From NCBI GenBank assembly GCA_963920635.1, contig OY987305.1, positions 24,576,876 through 24,640,875 of the forward strand: DNA of 64,000 nucleotides. The letters are read 5' to 3'. The notes beneath the pieces are model-generated. The model saw only the letters and a list, made by a program, of their open reading frames with translations. It did not search any database and was not told where the DNA came from. How positions within the stretch are numbered: position 1 is the first letter of the stretch; each line of letters starts with the position of its first letter. Origin of the DNA: Pseudeuparius sepicola. Taxonomy: Eukaryota; Arthropoda; Insecta; Coleoptera; Anthribidae. Shown here piece by piece: positions 32,304-42,672 of the stretch. Position numbers and translations under genes: made by a program.

Positions 32304-33456
32304 TTAATAATTTGCGAATGCTACAAACCGTTTCGTTTCCTCTGCATTTTGGAGGGTGGGGTAATTTGAAATAACGGTGGATTTCTCCGGATCTGGTGAA
32401 ATACCTTCTGCGGATATAATGTGACCCAAATATAAAATTTCCATTCTTAGAAAGTCACACTTCCTAGGATTGAGTTTTAGATTTACCTCTCTTAATCTTT
32501 GCATAACTTTAACAAGGTTTCCATTATGTTGTTGCAATGAATTTCCAAAAATTATTAGATCATCTAAATAAATAAAACAAGATTCATAATTTAATCCCGA
32601 TAATGCTACAGTCATTAGTCTAGGAAATGCACTGGGACTAACTTTTAATCCCATCGGTAGGCGTTTCATTTGAAATTGTCCATCATTAGTGGTAAATGCT
32701 GCATATGGTCTACTATTCTCGTCTAGTTCTAACTGATAATATCCTTGGGATAAGTCCAAATGGTGAAAAATATATTGCTCCGGATAAAGAGTCTAATATT
32801 TCTGAAATGCAAGGCAAAGGAAATTTTTCGTCTTTTATCTGCTTATTTAGTAACCTATAATCTATAACTACTCTCCATTTCTTTTCTCCGTTCAAATGTG
32901 ATTTTTTGGGGACTATTAAAAGGGGTGAAGACCATTCGCATTTCGCTTCTTCGATAATTCCGTCAGTTAGCATTTTCTGTACCTCTTTCTGTATTTCTGC
33001 TTTTTGAGCATGGGGGATTCTATAAGGTTTCACATAAACCGGTAATGCGTCATCTTTTAACTGAAGTTTTTGTTTGTACAAATTAGTAACTGTGACAGGA
33101 TCTCCTTCCAAATGAAATATATCAGAGTATTTTGCACAAATGTTTTCTATTGATATTGTTTCCTCTTTATTTAGAGACGAAGTGTCAATTAAATTTAAAA
33201 TCGCATCTATACGCTCTACAGAGAGATTATCGCTACTATTATATTTGTATATTTCAAAATTATTTACATGCTCTACTCTAGGTCTAAAATTCCTAATTCT
33301 TACTTCTCGCTCACTCACATTCAACAGTCTCACCGGGATTTCTCCGTTTTCCGATTGAGCTATAATTCCGGCTACAAAAACACCTTCGCAAATTTCCTCT
33401 GGCAAAATAACACATTCTCCCGTTTTGTCACACTGGATGGTATTGACATATGACAA
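32304..33456 (-). pseudogene. Gypsy C reverse transcriptase
   Basis: The frame 33,456-32,713 holds the protease-RT linker and RT fingers: VYVKPYRIPHAQKAEIQKEV, IIEEAKCEWSSPLLIVPKKS and WRVVIDYRLLNKQIKDEKFP. After a frame change near 32,760, the palm follows with MDLSQGYYQLELDENSRPY, FQMKRLPMGLKVSPSAF and CFIYLDDLIIFG (catalytic YLDD near 32,556-32,567), then KLNPRKCDFLRMEILYLGH. Order and spacing are normal for Ty3/gypsy. Apart from the single shift the domain is well kept. Confidence 0.9.
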
Positions 33457-33479
33457 TCAACTTCCGATACCATGGGTGC

Positions 33480-33898
33480 ATAAATTTTTAAGTTATTTCT
33501 CCAAAATGAAAATAAAAACTTCTCGTAATTTAAATTAGCTTTATGTCGTATAAAAAATCTAAACCAAGTACACCTTGGAATTTTTCATTAAATTCTAGAA
33601 CATACAATCTGTGCCGAACTTTTGCATTTGCAATTTCTAATAAAATTTCAACTATTCCTAGCGAAGAGATAGTGGTAAACCTTTTACCCTTATCGTTTTG
33701 AAAGTATCAATTATGTCTTGATTTTGTAACTGCTAATGCTCGCTCCTGTGTCCAATAAAAACAACATATCCCTACTTTCACACGTCACTTTCACAAAATT
33801 CACTCCGTTTAATTCTAAGCCATACTTATATTCTTCTTCTACATTAACACTGTCAGAGACGAAAAAATGTTTGCTGCGGGGGGTTTGCGCTGCCTGAC
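33480..33898 (-). pseudogene. Gypsy C protease
   Basis: The minus strand reads RDMLFLLDTGASISSYKIKT near 33,765-33,705 followed by a stop; DTGAS is the retropepsin active site. Further pieces, RHRLYVLEFNEKFQGVLGLD and FLYDIK, appear near 33,615-33,540 in another frame and match the usual F-x-G-(I/V)-x-G-x-D-F/L block. At least two frame changes. Confidence 0.7.
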
Positions 33899-34956
33899 TC
33901 TATATTTGAATCTGGACCTGGGGTAACGTTACTTGCGAAATAAGCGTGGTGACCCGCATTTCGATTTCGATTAGCGCTGCGACCGCGATCTCGAAAACTA
34001 TTTCTACTACTACTATTATTTTTATTTGAAAAGTCCGCTGGTTGTTTGGATTATTGCGAATATTGCGTGATCCTCTAAAACTATCGTTGTTAAATGGTCT
34101 GGGTCTCCAAAAATTAGACCTACCTTGACCTCCTCCATTACTATATCTCTTGTTGTTGTAGACACGCATATGTAGCACGGCCTGAGGGTTTGATGTTATA
34201 AGCCTTTGTTCATCTTTTGCGCCTACTATAGCGTCTTTTAATTTAGATTAATCCCTAGCCTTTATTATGGTATGGTAAAATTGCCTCATTACTTCTGTTT
34301 CCATTTGCTTGAGCTATATGGTCAAACCGACAAATAGATCCTCGATAACCTTTGCATACGCCTCTATCGATTTGCCGTTCTGTCTAGCGTCGTGCAGCTC
34401 ACTAGCAAGTGCCGCTGCTGATTTTTTGCTAAGCAAGTGTACTTTTATATCGGCTATCAGACTGTTAACCGTTAATTTTGGCTACCTTCGTCTAACAAAT
34501 CGCTATAACATTTAATGGCATCAATAAGCTGGTTTGTGGTATCCTCGGTACCATCCATTAGAGGTAATAAAGACGCGGCTGTTTTCAAATCAAATTTTTC
34601 GGCCATATTGACTGTCTGTACTATTCCACCTCCCAAAGGTTGATTAGTTCCCGTATCGCCTATAATATCGCGCAATATACCTAAAATTATATGCCTAGTG
34701 GTGGAACATCTTTGTCTATTTGTTTCAGATAAGAACTGTACACTTTTAGCTCCTCCGAATCGCTATCACCTTTGCGAATACTTGACTTTATTCTATTAAT
34801 TTCGTCCTCTAACAAACCTATTTCCACTAATAATTTATTTACCCTAACTAAACTTGTTCTCCTATCTATTGGATCCTTACTAACTGTCTCAATAAATTTC
34901 TGTGTCGTTTCTAAGAGCTCTTTTAAACCTTCTAACCCTATATAACTCATTAGCAC
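33899..34956 (-). pseudogene. Gypsy C gag
   Basis: The first ATG is at 34,956 (MLMSYIGLEGLKELLETTQK). The N-terminal helical part runs to 34,687, then frame shifts lead to KFDLKTAASLLPLMDGTED (34,675-34,472), the capsid entry block typical of errantivirus-like gags, and further helical text to about 34,200. The C-terminal part (34,178-33,900) is asparagine/arginine-rich (RSNFWRPRPFNNDSFRGSRN) and lacks a zinc knuckle, as is common in such gags. At least three frame changes. Confidence 0.7.
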
Positions 34957-35181
34957 AATTTACAACCTATAAATATGATTCTAACTTTAATTATTTTCTT
35001 CTTTTCCTTGTCCACGTGGGGTGCGTTGACGGGGTGGGTGGGGTGGTTTACTTCCATTGCTCTCCTGGCAGGCTCCTACGTCTCCTCTCCCACGGTGCGA
35101 ATACAAAGCATTGCGCCAACCTGTAAATCGTTCCCGCGTTGCTAGTCACCGGTGTGGTACGGCCAGTTGTCGTATTACGGC

Positions 35182-35409
35182 TTACGCGAGTTCTTGGCTC
35201 CGCACAATTTCTCGTCGTATCTTGCGTTCCAATTTTCTCTTCGCTTTGCGATAGCAGTAACAGGCAATTCCAAGTAATACTGCCGCTGCTGTCAGCAAGC
35301 CAATGACTTCGGCGATGGAGACGCCTCGCTGATTGTCTTGCGAATTGGTGGAACCTCCACTGTTTCCTGTCTGTGAGATGATAACCTCCTTTGATTGAGT
35401 TTTGCCCAT
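35182..35409 (-). CDS. Small leader ORF: predicted myristoylated single-span membrane protein (75 aa)
   Basis: The frame opens MGKTQSKEVIISQTGNSGG, with glycine at position 2 and a serine/lysine context suited to N-myristoylation. A polar linker is followed by a hydrophobic segment at about residues 31-51 (IAEVIGLLTAAAVLLGIACY) and a very basic tail (YRKAKRKLERKIRREI). It lies between the gypsy C 5' LTR and gag on the same strand and is intact while gag and pol are broken. Similar short MG-x-x-(Q/N)-SK ORFs occur, as I recall, ahead of gag in other arthropod gypsy elements, but I know no function. Role in particle assembly at membranes is a guess. Confidence 0.55.
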   Translation of the reverse strand: MGKTQSKEVIISQTGNSGGSTNSQDNQRGVSIAEVIGLLTAAAVLLGIACYCYRKAKRKLERKIRREIVRSQELA

Positions 35410-35529
35410 TCTCTTAATTTGAATTTTCTCTCGTGCAGTTGTTCCTAATCCACTCTTGTGTAGCGACTGGTATAGGTGTGCTATGCGATTGAAGAGATGC
35501 CACGAGATGCCATAGGATTGAAGGGACTG

Positions 35530-35586
35530 GCAGGGTCGCCATGAGATAGTCTAGGTTCTTTGGTTCATTCGGGAGGCGAGCAAATC
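35530..35586 (-). repeat. Gypsy C 5' LTR, piece 1
   Basis: gatagtctaggttcttt and ggttcattcgggaggcgagc match the 3' LTR at 29,908-29,947. It ends at the damaged left edge of the foldback. The second piece is at 36,754-36,845. Confidence 0.7.
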
Positions 35587-36751
35587 TTCATTTTTGGAGA
35601 TAATCGGCTAAACTTTTTTTTTGTTTGAAAGGCCTTCAAAAACCCCTTTTTTGACCTTTCCGCCATTTTCAAAATGCAAATACAGGGCCGGCTGCGATTT
35701 TTTTATATCCCCGATTTTCACGAAAACAGAACACCCCAAAACCCTTATATACCAAATTTTAATAAAAAAATATACAGGGAGTTCCATTCTGCAGGGTGTC
35801 AAAGTTGAGCAAAATAGGAATTTTAAAGGCAATCTGCCGCCAAGTCAAATGTGCCATGGAATCCCTTCAAAATAGTTGAATAGTCAATAGGATCACTCAA
35901 GGTGTTGGTGTGCAAAGGTCCAATGAAAATATACAGAGTGTTCTTATCTGTGCCAACTCAAATTACCGAATTTTTGGAACTTTATACGGGTCAAAAATCG
36001 AGTGTATCAAAACCGCTCCACACACTATAAACGAACCAAATCTAAAAAATACAGAAGCCTGCCAGTCAGTAAGTTCATATCAGTTAAGGTGGCTGGTGTG
36101 ACACAACAGGAAAGGCACAGAAAATGTATCATCTTAGACAGTGACTTTGTTGAGAAAGGTCCAATAATTTAAATTGTTTTTATTTGCTGGTTGGCATTTT
36201 ATAAAGAAATAAATTACTTTTGTGTTTATTAATATTTTTTCAATGATTCCAAAGCACTCCTGACCAGTATAAAGTTTAATAAAAATTCAGAATTTTGAGA
36301 TGGCTCAGAGAAAAATACCCTGTATATTTTTGGAGTAAATCTTTTCACACCAACATTTTGAGTGGTCCTGTTGACCATTTAACTGTTTTGAAGGGATTTT
36401 ATTGCATACTTGACTCGCCAGATGTCTTTAAAATTCCTATTTCGCTCAACTTTGACACCATACAGAATGGAACTCCCTGTATATTTTTTGTTCAAATTTG
36501 GTATATTGGGGTTTTGGTGTGTTCTGATTAACGGTCTGGGGTCAGATTTTAAATAAAGAAATCGCTAAATGGTTTTCGTGAAAATCGGGTGTATAAAAAA
36601 ATCGCAGCCGGTCCTGGATTCACATTTTGAACATGGCAGGTAGGTCAGAAGAAGGGGTTTTTTAAGTCCTTTGAAACAAAAAAAGTTTATTCCATTATCT
36701 GCAAAAATGAAGATTTTACGAATTTGTACAGTTTTAAAGTTGGACACCCTG
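35587..36751. mobile_element. Foldback element with left end missing, inside LTR C
   Basis: Inverted arms of about 360 bp (35,587-~35,950 and ~36,380-36,751). The right end is ggacaccctg followed by TA (36,752-36,753). The left arm starts about 40 bp inside the expected terminus, and about 65 bp of LTR found in the 3' LTR is also missing there, so one deletion removed both. Shared inverted phrases include atcttcatttttg-agataat, actttttttgtttcaaagg, cgcagccgg(c/t)cctg and ggagttccattctg. No ORF. Confidence 0.8.
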
Positions 36752-36753
36752 TA

Positions 36754-36845
36754 TGTACACAAAACTTACTTTTTAGCAATAACAAATGATAACTGGGACA
36801 TCGTAGTTAAAACAACATATTGTCGTCACGAGGGCTTTGCTGGTC
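36754..36845 (-). repeat. Gypsy C 5' LTR, piece 2
   Basis: gtacacaaaacttac, aacaaatgataactgggaca and gtcgtcacgagggctttgctgg match 30,005-30,095. The homology stops at about 36,845, so the LTR start is lost at a junction with unrelated sequence. Confidence 0.7.
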
Positions 36846-36846
36846 A

Positions 36847-37110
36847 CATTTCTAAATTTTTGAAATATTTTGTCCCCAATTTTACCTGTGACATTTTGAA
36901 AAGCAACATCAGATTGTTTTACCAGTTCTACACTTCGGGTTAATGGCAAATTCGATTCCTCCATTTGTGTTATTGTTTTAGAAAGAAAGCTATAATTTGC
37001 TTTTAGAAAAGAAAGTTGTTTCTTTATTTCCTTGTTTTCGAATAGTTGTTTAACATCTGTAAGGGACTGGGAAGATTTTGAAATTAGATCTTTCAGTTGG
37101 CAAAAATGCA
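36847..37110 (-). pseudogene. Possible transposase-derived remnant (hAT-like context)
   Basis: The minus strand reads LKANYSFLSKTITQMEESNL, PLTRSVELVKQSDVAF and GKIGDKIFQKFRNVTSK. An N-(F/Y)-x-FL-x-x-(A/T)-I-x-x-(L/M)-E-x-x-x-LPL... followed by a GK-x-G-x-K-(I/F) helix appears in hAT-like, transposase-derived proteins. Only about 85 residues remain and no catalytic or BED motif is visible. It may be an accidental resemblance. Confidence 0.35.
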
Positions 37111-38106
37111 GAAATGGATTATCCTTCGTATATAAATATTTACCTATCTATAATTTATTCTGTCCTTTTCAATAATTGTACTTTATTAAATAGGTGCAAA
37201 TAACTACTTTATTCGTTTTCAGATCACCAGGATTAGTGCCCATAAAATTATAATTTACCTATATTATTTTGGGAAAACCAGGTATCTACCTAGACACCCA
37301 ACCCTGTTCGGAAAAATGAATGAAATGCCCGCCAAAGATTTAAATTATCCTAAATTCTTTCAATTATGCACAATATGCCATATTTTAAGGATATATGAAA
37401 ATATTTAAAAAAATGCATATACCTAATATGCAAAATATGCGTGTTGCATATTTGGGTTACTCTAGTTATCACTTTTAGAATGAATCTGATAATCATTATG
37501 CTATATAATGGCAGATAATTATAAAATCAACTTTAATTTATTATAGAACCTATGGGAGAATATTACTTCCATAGTTAAGATAGTGAGTATTATTTACCTC
37601 CGACATTCGGTAGGTTTCTAGGTGCCATCAATCAGAACGGGGGCAAATCCAATAAAATTGGGAACTCTCTAGAGAATCCACCCAGTTTTAAGCGAAACAG
37701 GATTCGTAAATCGAAAATTGTTGGGGACGTCAAGTTCCAATTAGGGCGGTCTAAAATGGGACCACTAAATTATGGGACCAAATAACACCATTCGGCTCCC
37801 TGGTTTCATAAATAAGTGACTTTTACAAAATGGATAGCCAGCTTTGCAGGATTTTGTGTTGGTAATTCATTTTCGACCTGCCTTTACGCAACCCCTAAAA
37901 CATCAGTTTATCTGTATAGGGTTATTTAATGTTGCAGGTTTTCAAATTTCGAATTTGCCTAAATGGGATTTAGTTAATGCGATCGATGGCAAAAAGATTA
38001 CAGTTGCTAGTTTATCCCTTATTTATATTTTTTCTAAGCCTTCTCAGGTACTAAAACGTCTCAATATCGTCATAAAAATCTCAGAATTCGGCACAAAAGT
38101 AAGTCA
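37111..38106. other. AT-rich sequence without recognised gene
   Basis: A cluster of atatgca/tgcatat phrases lies at 37,365-37,455 in both orientations. The frame at 37,844-38,161 has no known domain. Nothing else is supported. Confidence 0.4.
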
Positions 38107-38274
38107 TTCACTATTGTACGATTTTTTACATAAGTTGTCCTTTGCGAGAGTTGGGGACTAAACTTGAGACAGTCCCGTCGCCTGTCAAACTTCACCATTG
38201 TACGATTTTTTACATAAGTTGTCCTTGGCGAGAGTTGGGGACCAAACTTGAGACAGTCCCGTCGCCTGTCAAAC
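38107..38274. repeat. 84 bp direct tandem duplication
   Basis: Two units, 38,107-38,190 and 38,191-38,274, differ at about four positions. Both contain tgtacgattttttacataag and cagtcccgtcgcctgtcaaac-type text. They abut the left arm of the palindrome that starts at 38,276. Confidence 0.9.
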
Positions 38275-38275
38275 G

Positions 38276-38673
38276 TAGCCCCATAATCAAAACCTGTCCA
38301 GTAAAGAATAATTTAACTTTTCAACCTCATTGTGGAATTGTTCAACCCCCTCACCCCTACACAGTAAAAAAAAAATCGGTGTAAATCCTCTTCGTGTAAG
38401 TGGTGAAAGAAAGAACCTCGCACCAAATACAGGGGAAAATGGCTCTCTGCCAATTTTGATAATTTTTTGGAATATTGTAGTACAAGTCACCATAAGTTAC
38501 ACGTGCAAGTTTAAATTAGTTTCTATGTCTAGTTTCGGAGATATGAATTTTTGAAAATCATAAAAGCATTACTTTTTAGATGATTAGTAACACAATAATA
38601 GCATTGTTGGTTTAAAGGAAGTCAAGTGACATGTCAGTCAGTCGGTCGTTAAGACAAGAGAAGCCGCCTATTG
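38276..38673. repeat. Outer palindrome, left arm
   Basis: This 398 bp stretch is nearly the reverse complement of 41,569-41,966: cgtagccccataatcaaaac at one end, agaagccgcctattg at the centre. The two arms meet around TA, giving gcctattgTAcaataggc if the inner transposon is removed. Confidence 0.9.
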
Positions 38674-38675
38674 TA

Positions 38676-41566
38676 CAGGGTGGGTCAAAAATAGCGACAA
38701 TTTAGCATATTTCGCCAATTTTTATCATTGGTCCCAATTAGGGGGACTGAGCATTTTTCAGTAAAAATATCTCTATTGAGAATCTTTTCTTATGACAAAA
38801 ATAATTTTCTTTAAAAGTTTTGACTTTCTTCCAAAACACTAATTTTTTAAAAAACTTTGTTTTTTATACTTTATGTTTTTAACATTAGTCACTTAAAACG
38901 GCCTTACGGTGCTTACAAATATTAGTTGAAATAGGTTTTGCCCCTAATATATATGAAGGGTGAAGGGAAAAAACAAGGAATGTCAATTTAACAAGGAATG
39001 TCAATTTAAAATAACAGCGCAAAAGTTAAAAACAAGGAATGTCCATGCGTAAAAGATAAGAAGAAGGAGGGTCCATGTGAAACTGGAAGAACGCATAACC
39101 TCATTTCGCTTTTCGGTTTTAATAGTTTAGTTTGTTTATGTGCGTTAGAGGTTAGAGGCTGTTTGTGTACTTTCGCGTATTTATTGGTACTAATAGGGAT
39201 ACAAAATGTCTTCGGATAGTGACGAGGGTAAAAATGACGATGGTAGTACGAAAAAGAGGAAGAAAACTGGAAGGATTGTTGATGTTATGAAAAAAATACC
39301 TACGACTACAATCTCACGAAGAAGGTCCGCCATGCAATTGCAAAAGACTAAAGTGTTTTGAAACTTTAACCAATATAGAGAGAAAAGAAGTGTTAAGATA
39401 TTTCAACAGTTTAGGTTCAAATGATGAGCAAAACGCATATTTAGTTGGATTAATGACACTTACACCAGTTCAAAGAAGACAACCTCGTCAAGCCGAAGAA
39501 GACGCCAAATTTCACGATACTTTTTTTTCCTCTAAAATAAGAGTTAAACGCGACGGAGTTTCTAAAGAAATGAACGTGTGTTTTAAAGCATTCCAGTCAA
39601 TTCATGGTGTAAGTAAGGGTAAAATTGAATACCTACAGAAAAATTTAAAAGCTACGGGGACTGTTGGGAAAGACAAGCGTGGCAAACATAGTTCCAAGCA
39701 TAGGAAGTTGTGCACAGAATCTTTTGAAGCTATATACAACCACATAAATTCGTTTAAAGCTAGATTATCTCATTACATCTTGCACGAATCTAAGAAAAAA
39801 TATTTGCCAGAGGATTTGAACATTACAAAAATGTTCAACTTGTTTAAAGAAAAACATCCGAATTCCATGCGAAATTAAAATCATTAAATTCTGAAAGGGA
39901 TGCTGCAGAAATTCGTAAATTAACAATTCAAAATAATTTGCACAAACGTAAGGCGCAGACATTCTATGATTTGAAAAAGGCTGCTCGCAAAAAGTCAAAA
40001 AAATCAAGCGATTATATAGCAATTGCACTGGACTATCAAAAAAACGTTTCATTGCCAAACGTGACAACGAATGATGTGTACTATTTGAGACAGTTCTCCA
40101 TGTACCGTTTCAATATTCACGTGTTGTCTACAAGCCAATCCTTTTTTTACGCATATCCACAAACAATTGCAAAAAAAGGGCCAAATTAAGTGTTGTCGTT
40201 CCTATTCCACTTTATTACTAATTTTATGGATAACAACGCAAAACATTTACACATATTTTGCGATTCAGCAGGCTGCCAAAACAAAAACTATTCCATGTTT
40301 CGCTTTATTCATTATGTCGTACACAAAACAAAAATTTTGGAATCAATAAGAATAACATTCCCTGAAAGAGGCCATTCCTATATGGAATGTGACAAAAATA
40401 TGGGGCTTGTGGATTTAAAAACGCACATGGAAATCCCTAATGACTGGTTCGAACTTTTGCGGACATCAAGGATAAGGCCGTCACCATTCCAGGTAGTCGA
40501 AGTGGAACAAGAGATGTTTAAAAAATGGGACGTTTTTTTGAATGACAAATACGTCAAAAAATGCCCTTTTCCTATACAGAAAATTAAACAAATAGAATCT
40601 GCCCGGGAGCATCCACGACTTATCAGTTTTCTAACAAGTTTTCACGGTGTCTGGGCACAAAACCCTATCACTGCCGTAAAGACCAAAAGAGCCACAGCAG
40701 CCGGAAATGTATTACAAGAAAGGGAGTTTGAACTTCCGCCACCTGCATATACTGGTAAGTATATATAAGTTCAAGTCGTTCATCAAAAATAATTAGTGTT
40801 TATTCCAGATCCATATAAGTCGGGTTGATAATTACTATTTATAGATATTCTCGGAATCGTCACGAAGCGTAAGTAGGCACGACTTATATGATCTGGACAC
40901 CGAATTTTCGTAAAGTAGTTGGAAAACCGCATATCTGTAACAGTCACGCACGGTTTATGGTCAAGCGGTTTTTAACGGCGCAATTTTTTTGCCCTACAAG
41001 CTGCAAGATCATATTATTAGAAATAAGATTGGATAATATTTTCTATGGAATGTCAACTTTCAATATTTATGTTTCAAAAATCAAACATAGAAAATCAATG
41101 AAACTTACACGAGTGTAGGGTAATTTACTTTAAAGTATAACTGAAATATATGATTCAAATTGGCAGATCCATTCAAGAATAATTAACAAACATATAAATT
41201 AGGGGTAAAACCTATTTTAACTAATATTTGTAAACACCCCCTGTATAAAATGCGATTGTAACTTTTTGTAGCTAATCATATTAAGCAATTACTACAACTC
41301 TTCCTTAAGTAGTTTTGGCTTCAAAGCTGATTTATTGTAGCAAAAAGGCCGTTTTAAGTGACTAATGTCACATGAAGTATAAAAAAACTTTTTTAAAAAT
41401 TAGTGTTTTGGAAGAACGTCAAAACTTTTAAAGAAAATTATTCTTGTCATAAGAAAAGATTCTCAATAGAGATATTTTTACTGAAAAATGCTCAGTCCCC
41501 CTAATTGGGACCAATGATAAAAATTGGCGAAATATGCTAAATTGTCGCTATTTTTGACCCACCCTG
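38676..41566 (+). mobile_element. Long-TIR transposon with DDE-like transposase (2,891 bp)
   Basis: The ends start cagggtgggtcaaaaatagc on both sides, and arms of about 280-380 bp extend inward (38,676-~38,955 and ~41,189-41,566). The right arm carries about 110 extra bp near 41,235-41,340. TA flanks both ends (38,674-38,675 and 41,567-41,568). It encodes a transposase-like protein on the plus strand. I cannot name the superfamily. The CAGGG terminus and TA duplication match the foldback elements in this window. Confidence 0.8.
39206..40768 (+). pseudogene. Putative transposase with D-S-A-G-x-QNKN motif, frameshifted
   Basis: The likely start is ATG 39,206 (MSSDSDEGKNDDGSTKKRKK). After a shift near 39,300 the frame reads PPCNCKRLKCFETLTNIERK, then LGSNDEQNAYLVGLM and GTVGKDKRGKHSSKHRKL (39,660-39,710). 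A second shift near 39,870 leads to ALDYQKNVSLPNVTTNDVYY and FSMYRFNIHVLST. A third at about 40,185 leads to IFCDSAGCQNKNYSMFRFIH (40,256-40,315), RGHSYMECDKNMGLVD and EREFELPPPAYTGKYI. This family, with C-x-C-x4-C, DxRG(K/R)H and D-(S/N)-x-x-G-QNKN blocks, is frequent in insect genomes. The central D and N-rich motif look like an RNase H-fold catalytic site, but that is inference. Broken by three shifts. Confidence 0.7.
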
Positions 41567-41568
41567 TA

Positions 41569-41966
41569 CAATAGGCGGCTTCTCTTGTCTTAACGACCGA
41601 CTGACTGACATGTCACTTGACTTCCTTTAAACCAACAATGCTATTATTTTGTTACTAATCATATAAAAAGTAATGCTGTTATGATTTTCAAAAATTCATA
41701 TCTCCGAAACTAGACATAGAAACTAATTTAAACTTGCACGTGTAACTTATGGTGACTTGTACTACAATATTCCAAAAAATTATCAAAATTGGCAGAGAGC
41801 CATTTTCCCCTGTATTTGGTGCGGGCTTCTTTCTTTCACCACTTACACGAAAAGGATTTACACCGATTTTTTTTTACTGTGTAGGGGTGAGGGGGTTGAA
41901 CAATTCCACAGTGACGTTGAAAAGTTAAATTATTCTTTACTGGACAGGTTTTGATTATGGGGCTAC
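41569..41966. repeat. Outer palindrome, right arm
   Basis: Reverse-complement partner of 38,276-38,673, of the same length. It ends abruptly at 41,966, where Dong-like sequence begins in mid-ORF (gggtgcccaacttcag), without a TAA array. Confidence 0.9.
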
Positions 41967-42655
41967 GGGTGCCCAACTTCAGAAACAATCCAGCACATAA
42001 CAGGAGGATGTCAGATGTTCGCATCAACGGAATATAAGGAACGACACGATTCGGTTGCCAAGATCTTGCACCAGGAACTGGCGGAAAAACTGCTGCTTGT
42101 GCGTATTACAACTACACACCTGAGCCTGTTCTTGAGAACAGCAACTACAAGATGTACTGGGATCGTACAGTTCTGACAGATCAACGAGTTGCCCATAACA
42201 GACCGGACCTTATAATAGTTGATAAAATTTCTAGGCAAACAACTCTGATTGATGTGGCCATCCCGAACAACAACAACCTGCGTGTGAAGCAAGTCGAGAA
42301 GATCGCGAAGTACAGAGACTTAGAAGGCAATGGGAAATGGAAAACGTCAAGACGATTCCAATTATCGTGTCAACAACTGGTGTTATACCAAAAAGTTTGC
42401 TGAGAAACATAAAAGAGCTGGGTCTAACTGATAGTCTTTACAGGTCCATGCAGAAAGCGGTACTACTTGCGACGGCCCGAACCGTCAGGAAATTCATGGG
42501 GAATGCAGGAACGTCCGACAACATCAATGTCACCTAAGGCCCGATAACATGGCAAGGGTCTCGTCCGAGCCAGATCCTTATGGTATCCGGGATACCCGGG
42601 ATCTGAGTGAATGTTCCCCGTAGAGGGAGTGCGAATGCCTTTTGGCTAAGTCGAT
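41966..42655 (+). mobile_element. Dong-like element, copy B (3' fragment)
   Basis: It begins inside the CCHC finger region and continues to the 3' end (ggctaagtcgat) plus TAA. Small deletions of about 16 bp (after ctgctgcttgtgc, near 42,100) and 13 bp (near 42,323) break the frame. Its left edge is the palindrome arm instead of TAA, so its 5' limit arose by rearrangement or by a later insertion, unlike the other copies. Confidence 0.9.
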
Positions 42656-42672
42656 ATAATAATAATAATAAT
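42656..42672. repeat. TAA array between copies B and C
   Basis: About five TAA units. They form the tail of copy B and the insertion point of copy C. Confidence 0.85.

Larger units (their letters stand above)
29885..36845 (-). mobile_element. Gypsy element C: gag-pol without env
   Basis: The minus-strand order is damaged 5' LTR (about 36,845-35,530, split by a foldback), leader with a small ORF (35,409-35,182), gag (34,956-33,900), protease, RT, RNase H, integrase (to 30,240), polypurine tract and 3' LTR (30,182-~29,885). There is no room for env between integrase stop and polypurine tract (about 50 bp). It differs from elements A and B in LTR and gag. Multiple frame changes in gag and pol make it inactive. 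Confidence 0.85.

Noticed and set aside
38142..38384. Frame containing a repeated RELGTKLETVPSPVK peptide
   Set aside because: The peptide repeat is only the 84 bp tandem duplication read in frame; no protein evidence.
38276..41966. Single transposon with ~700 bp TIRs
   Set aside because: Possible, but the internal cagggtgggtca ends with TA flanks on both sides fit a nested transposon better; kept as an alternative in the findings.
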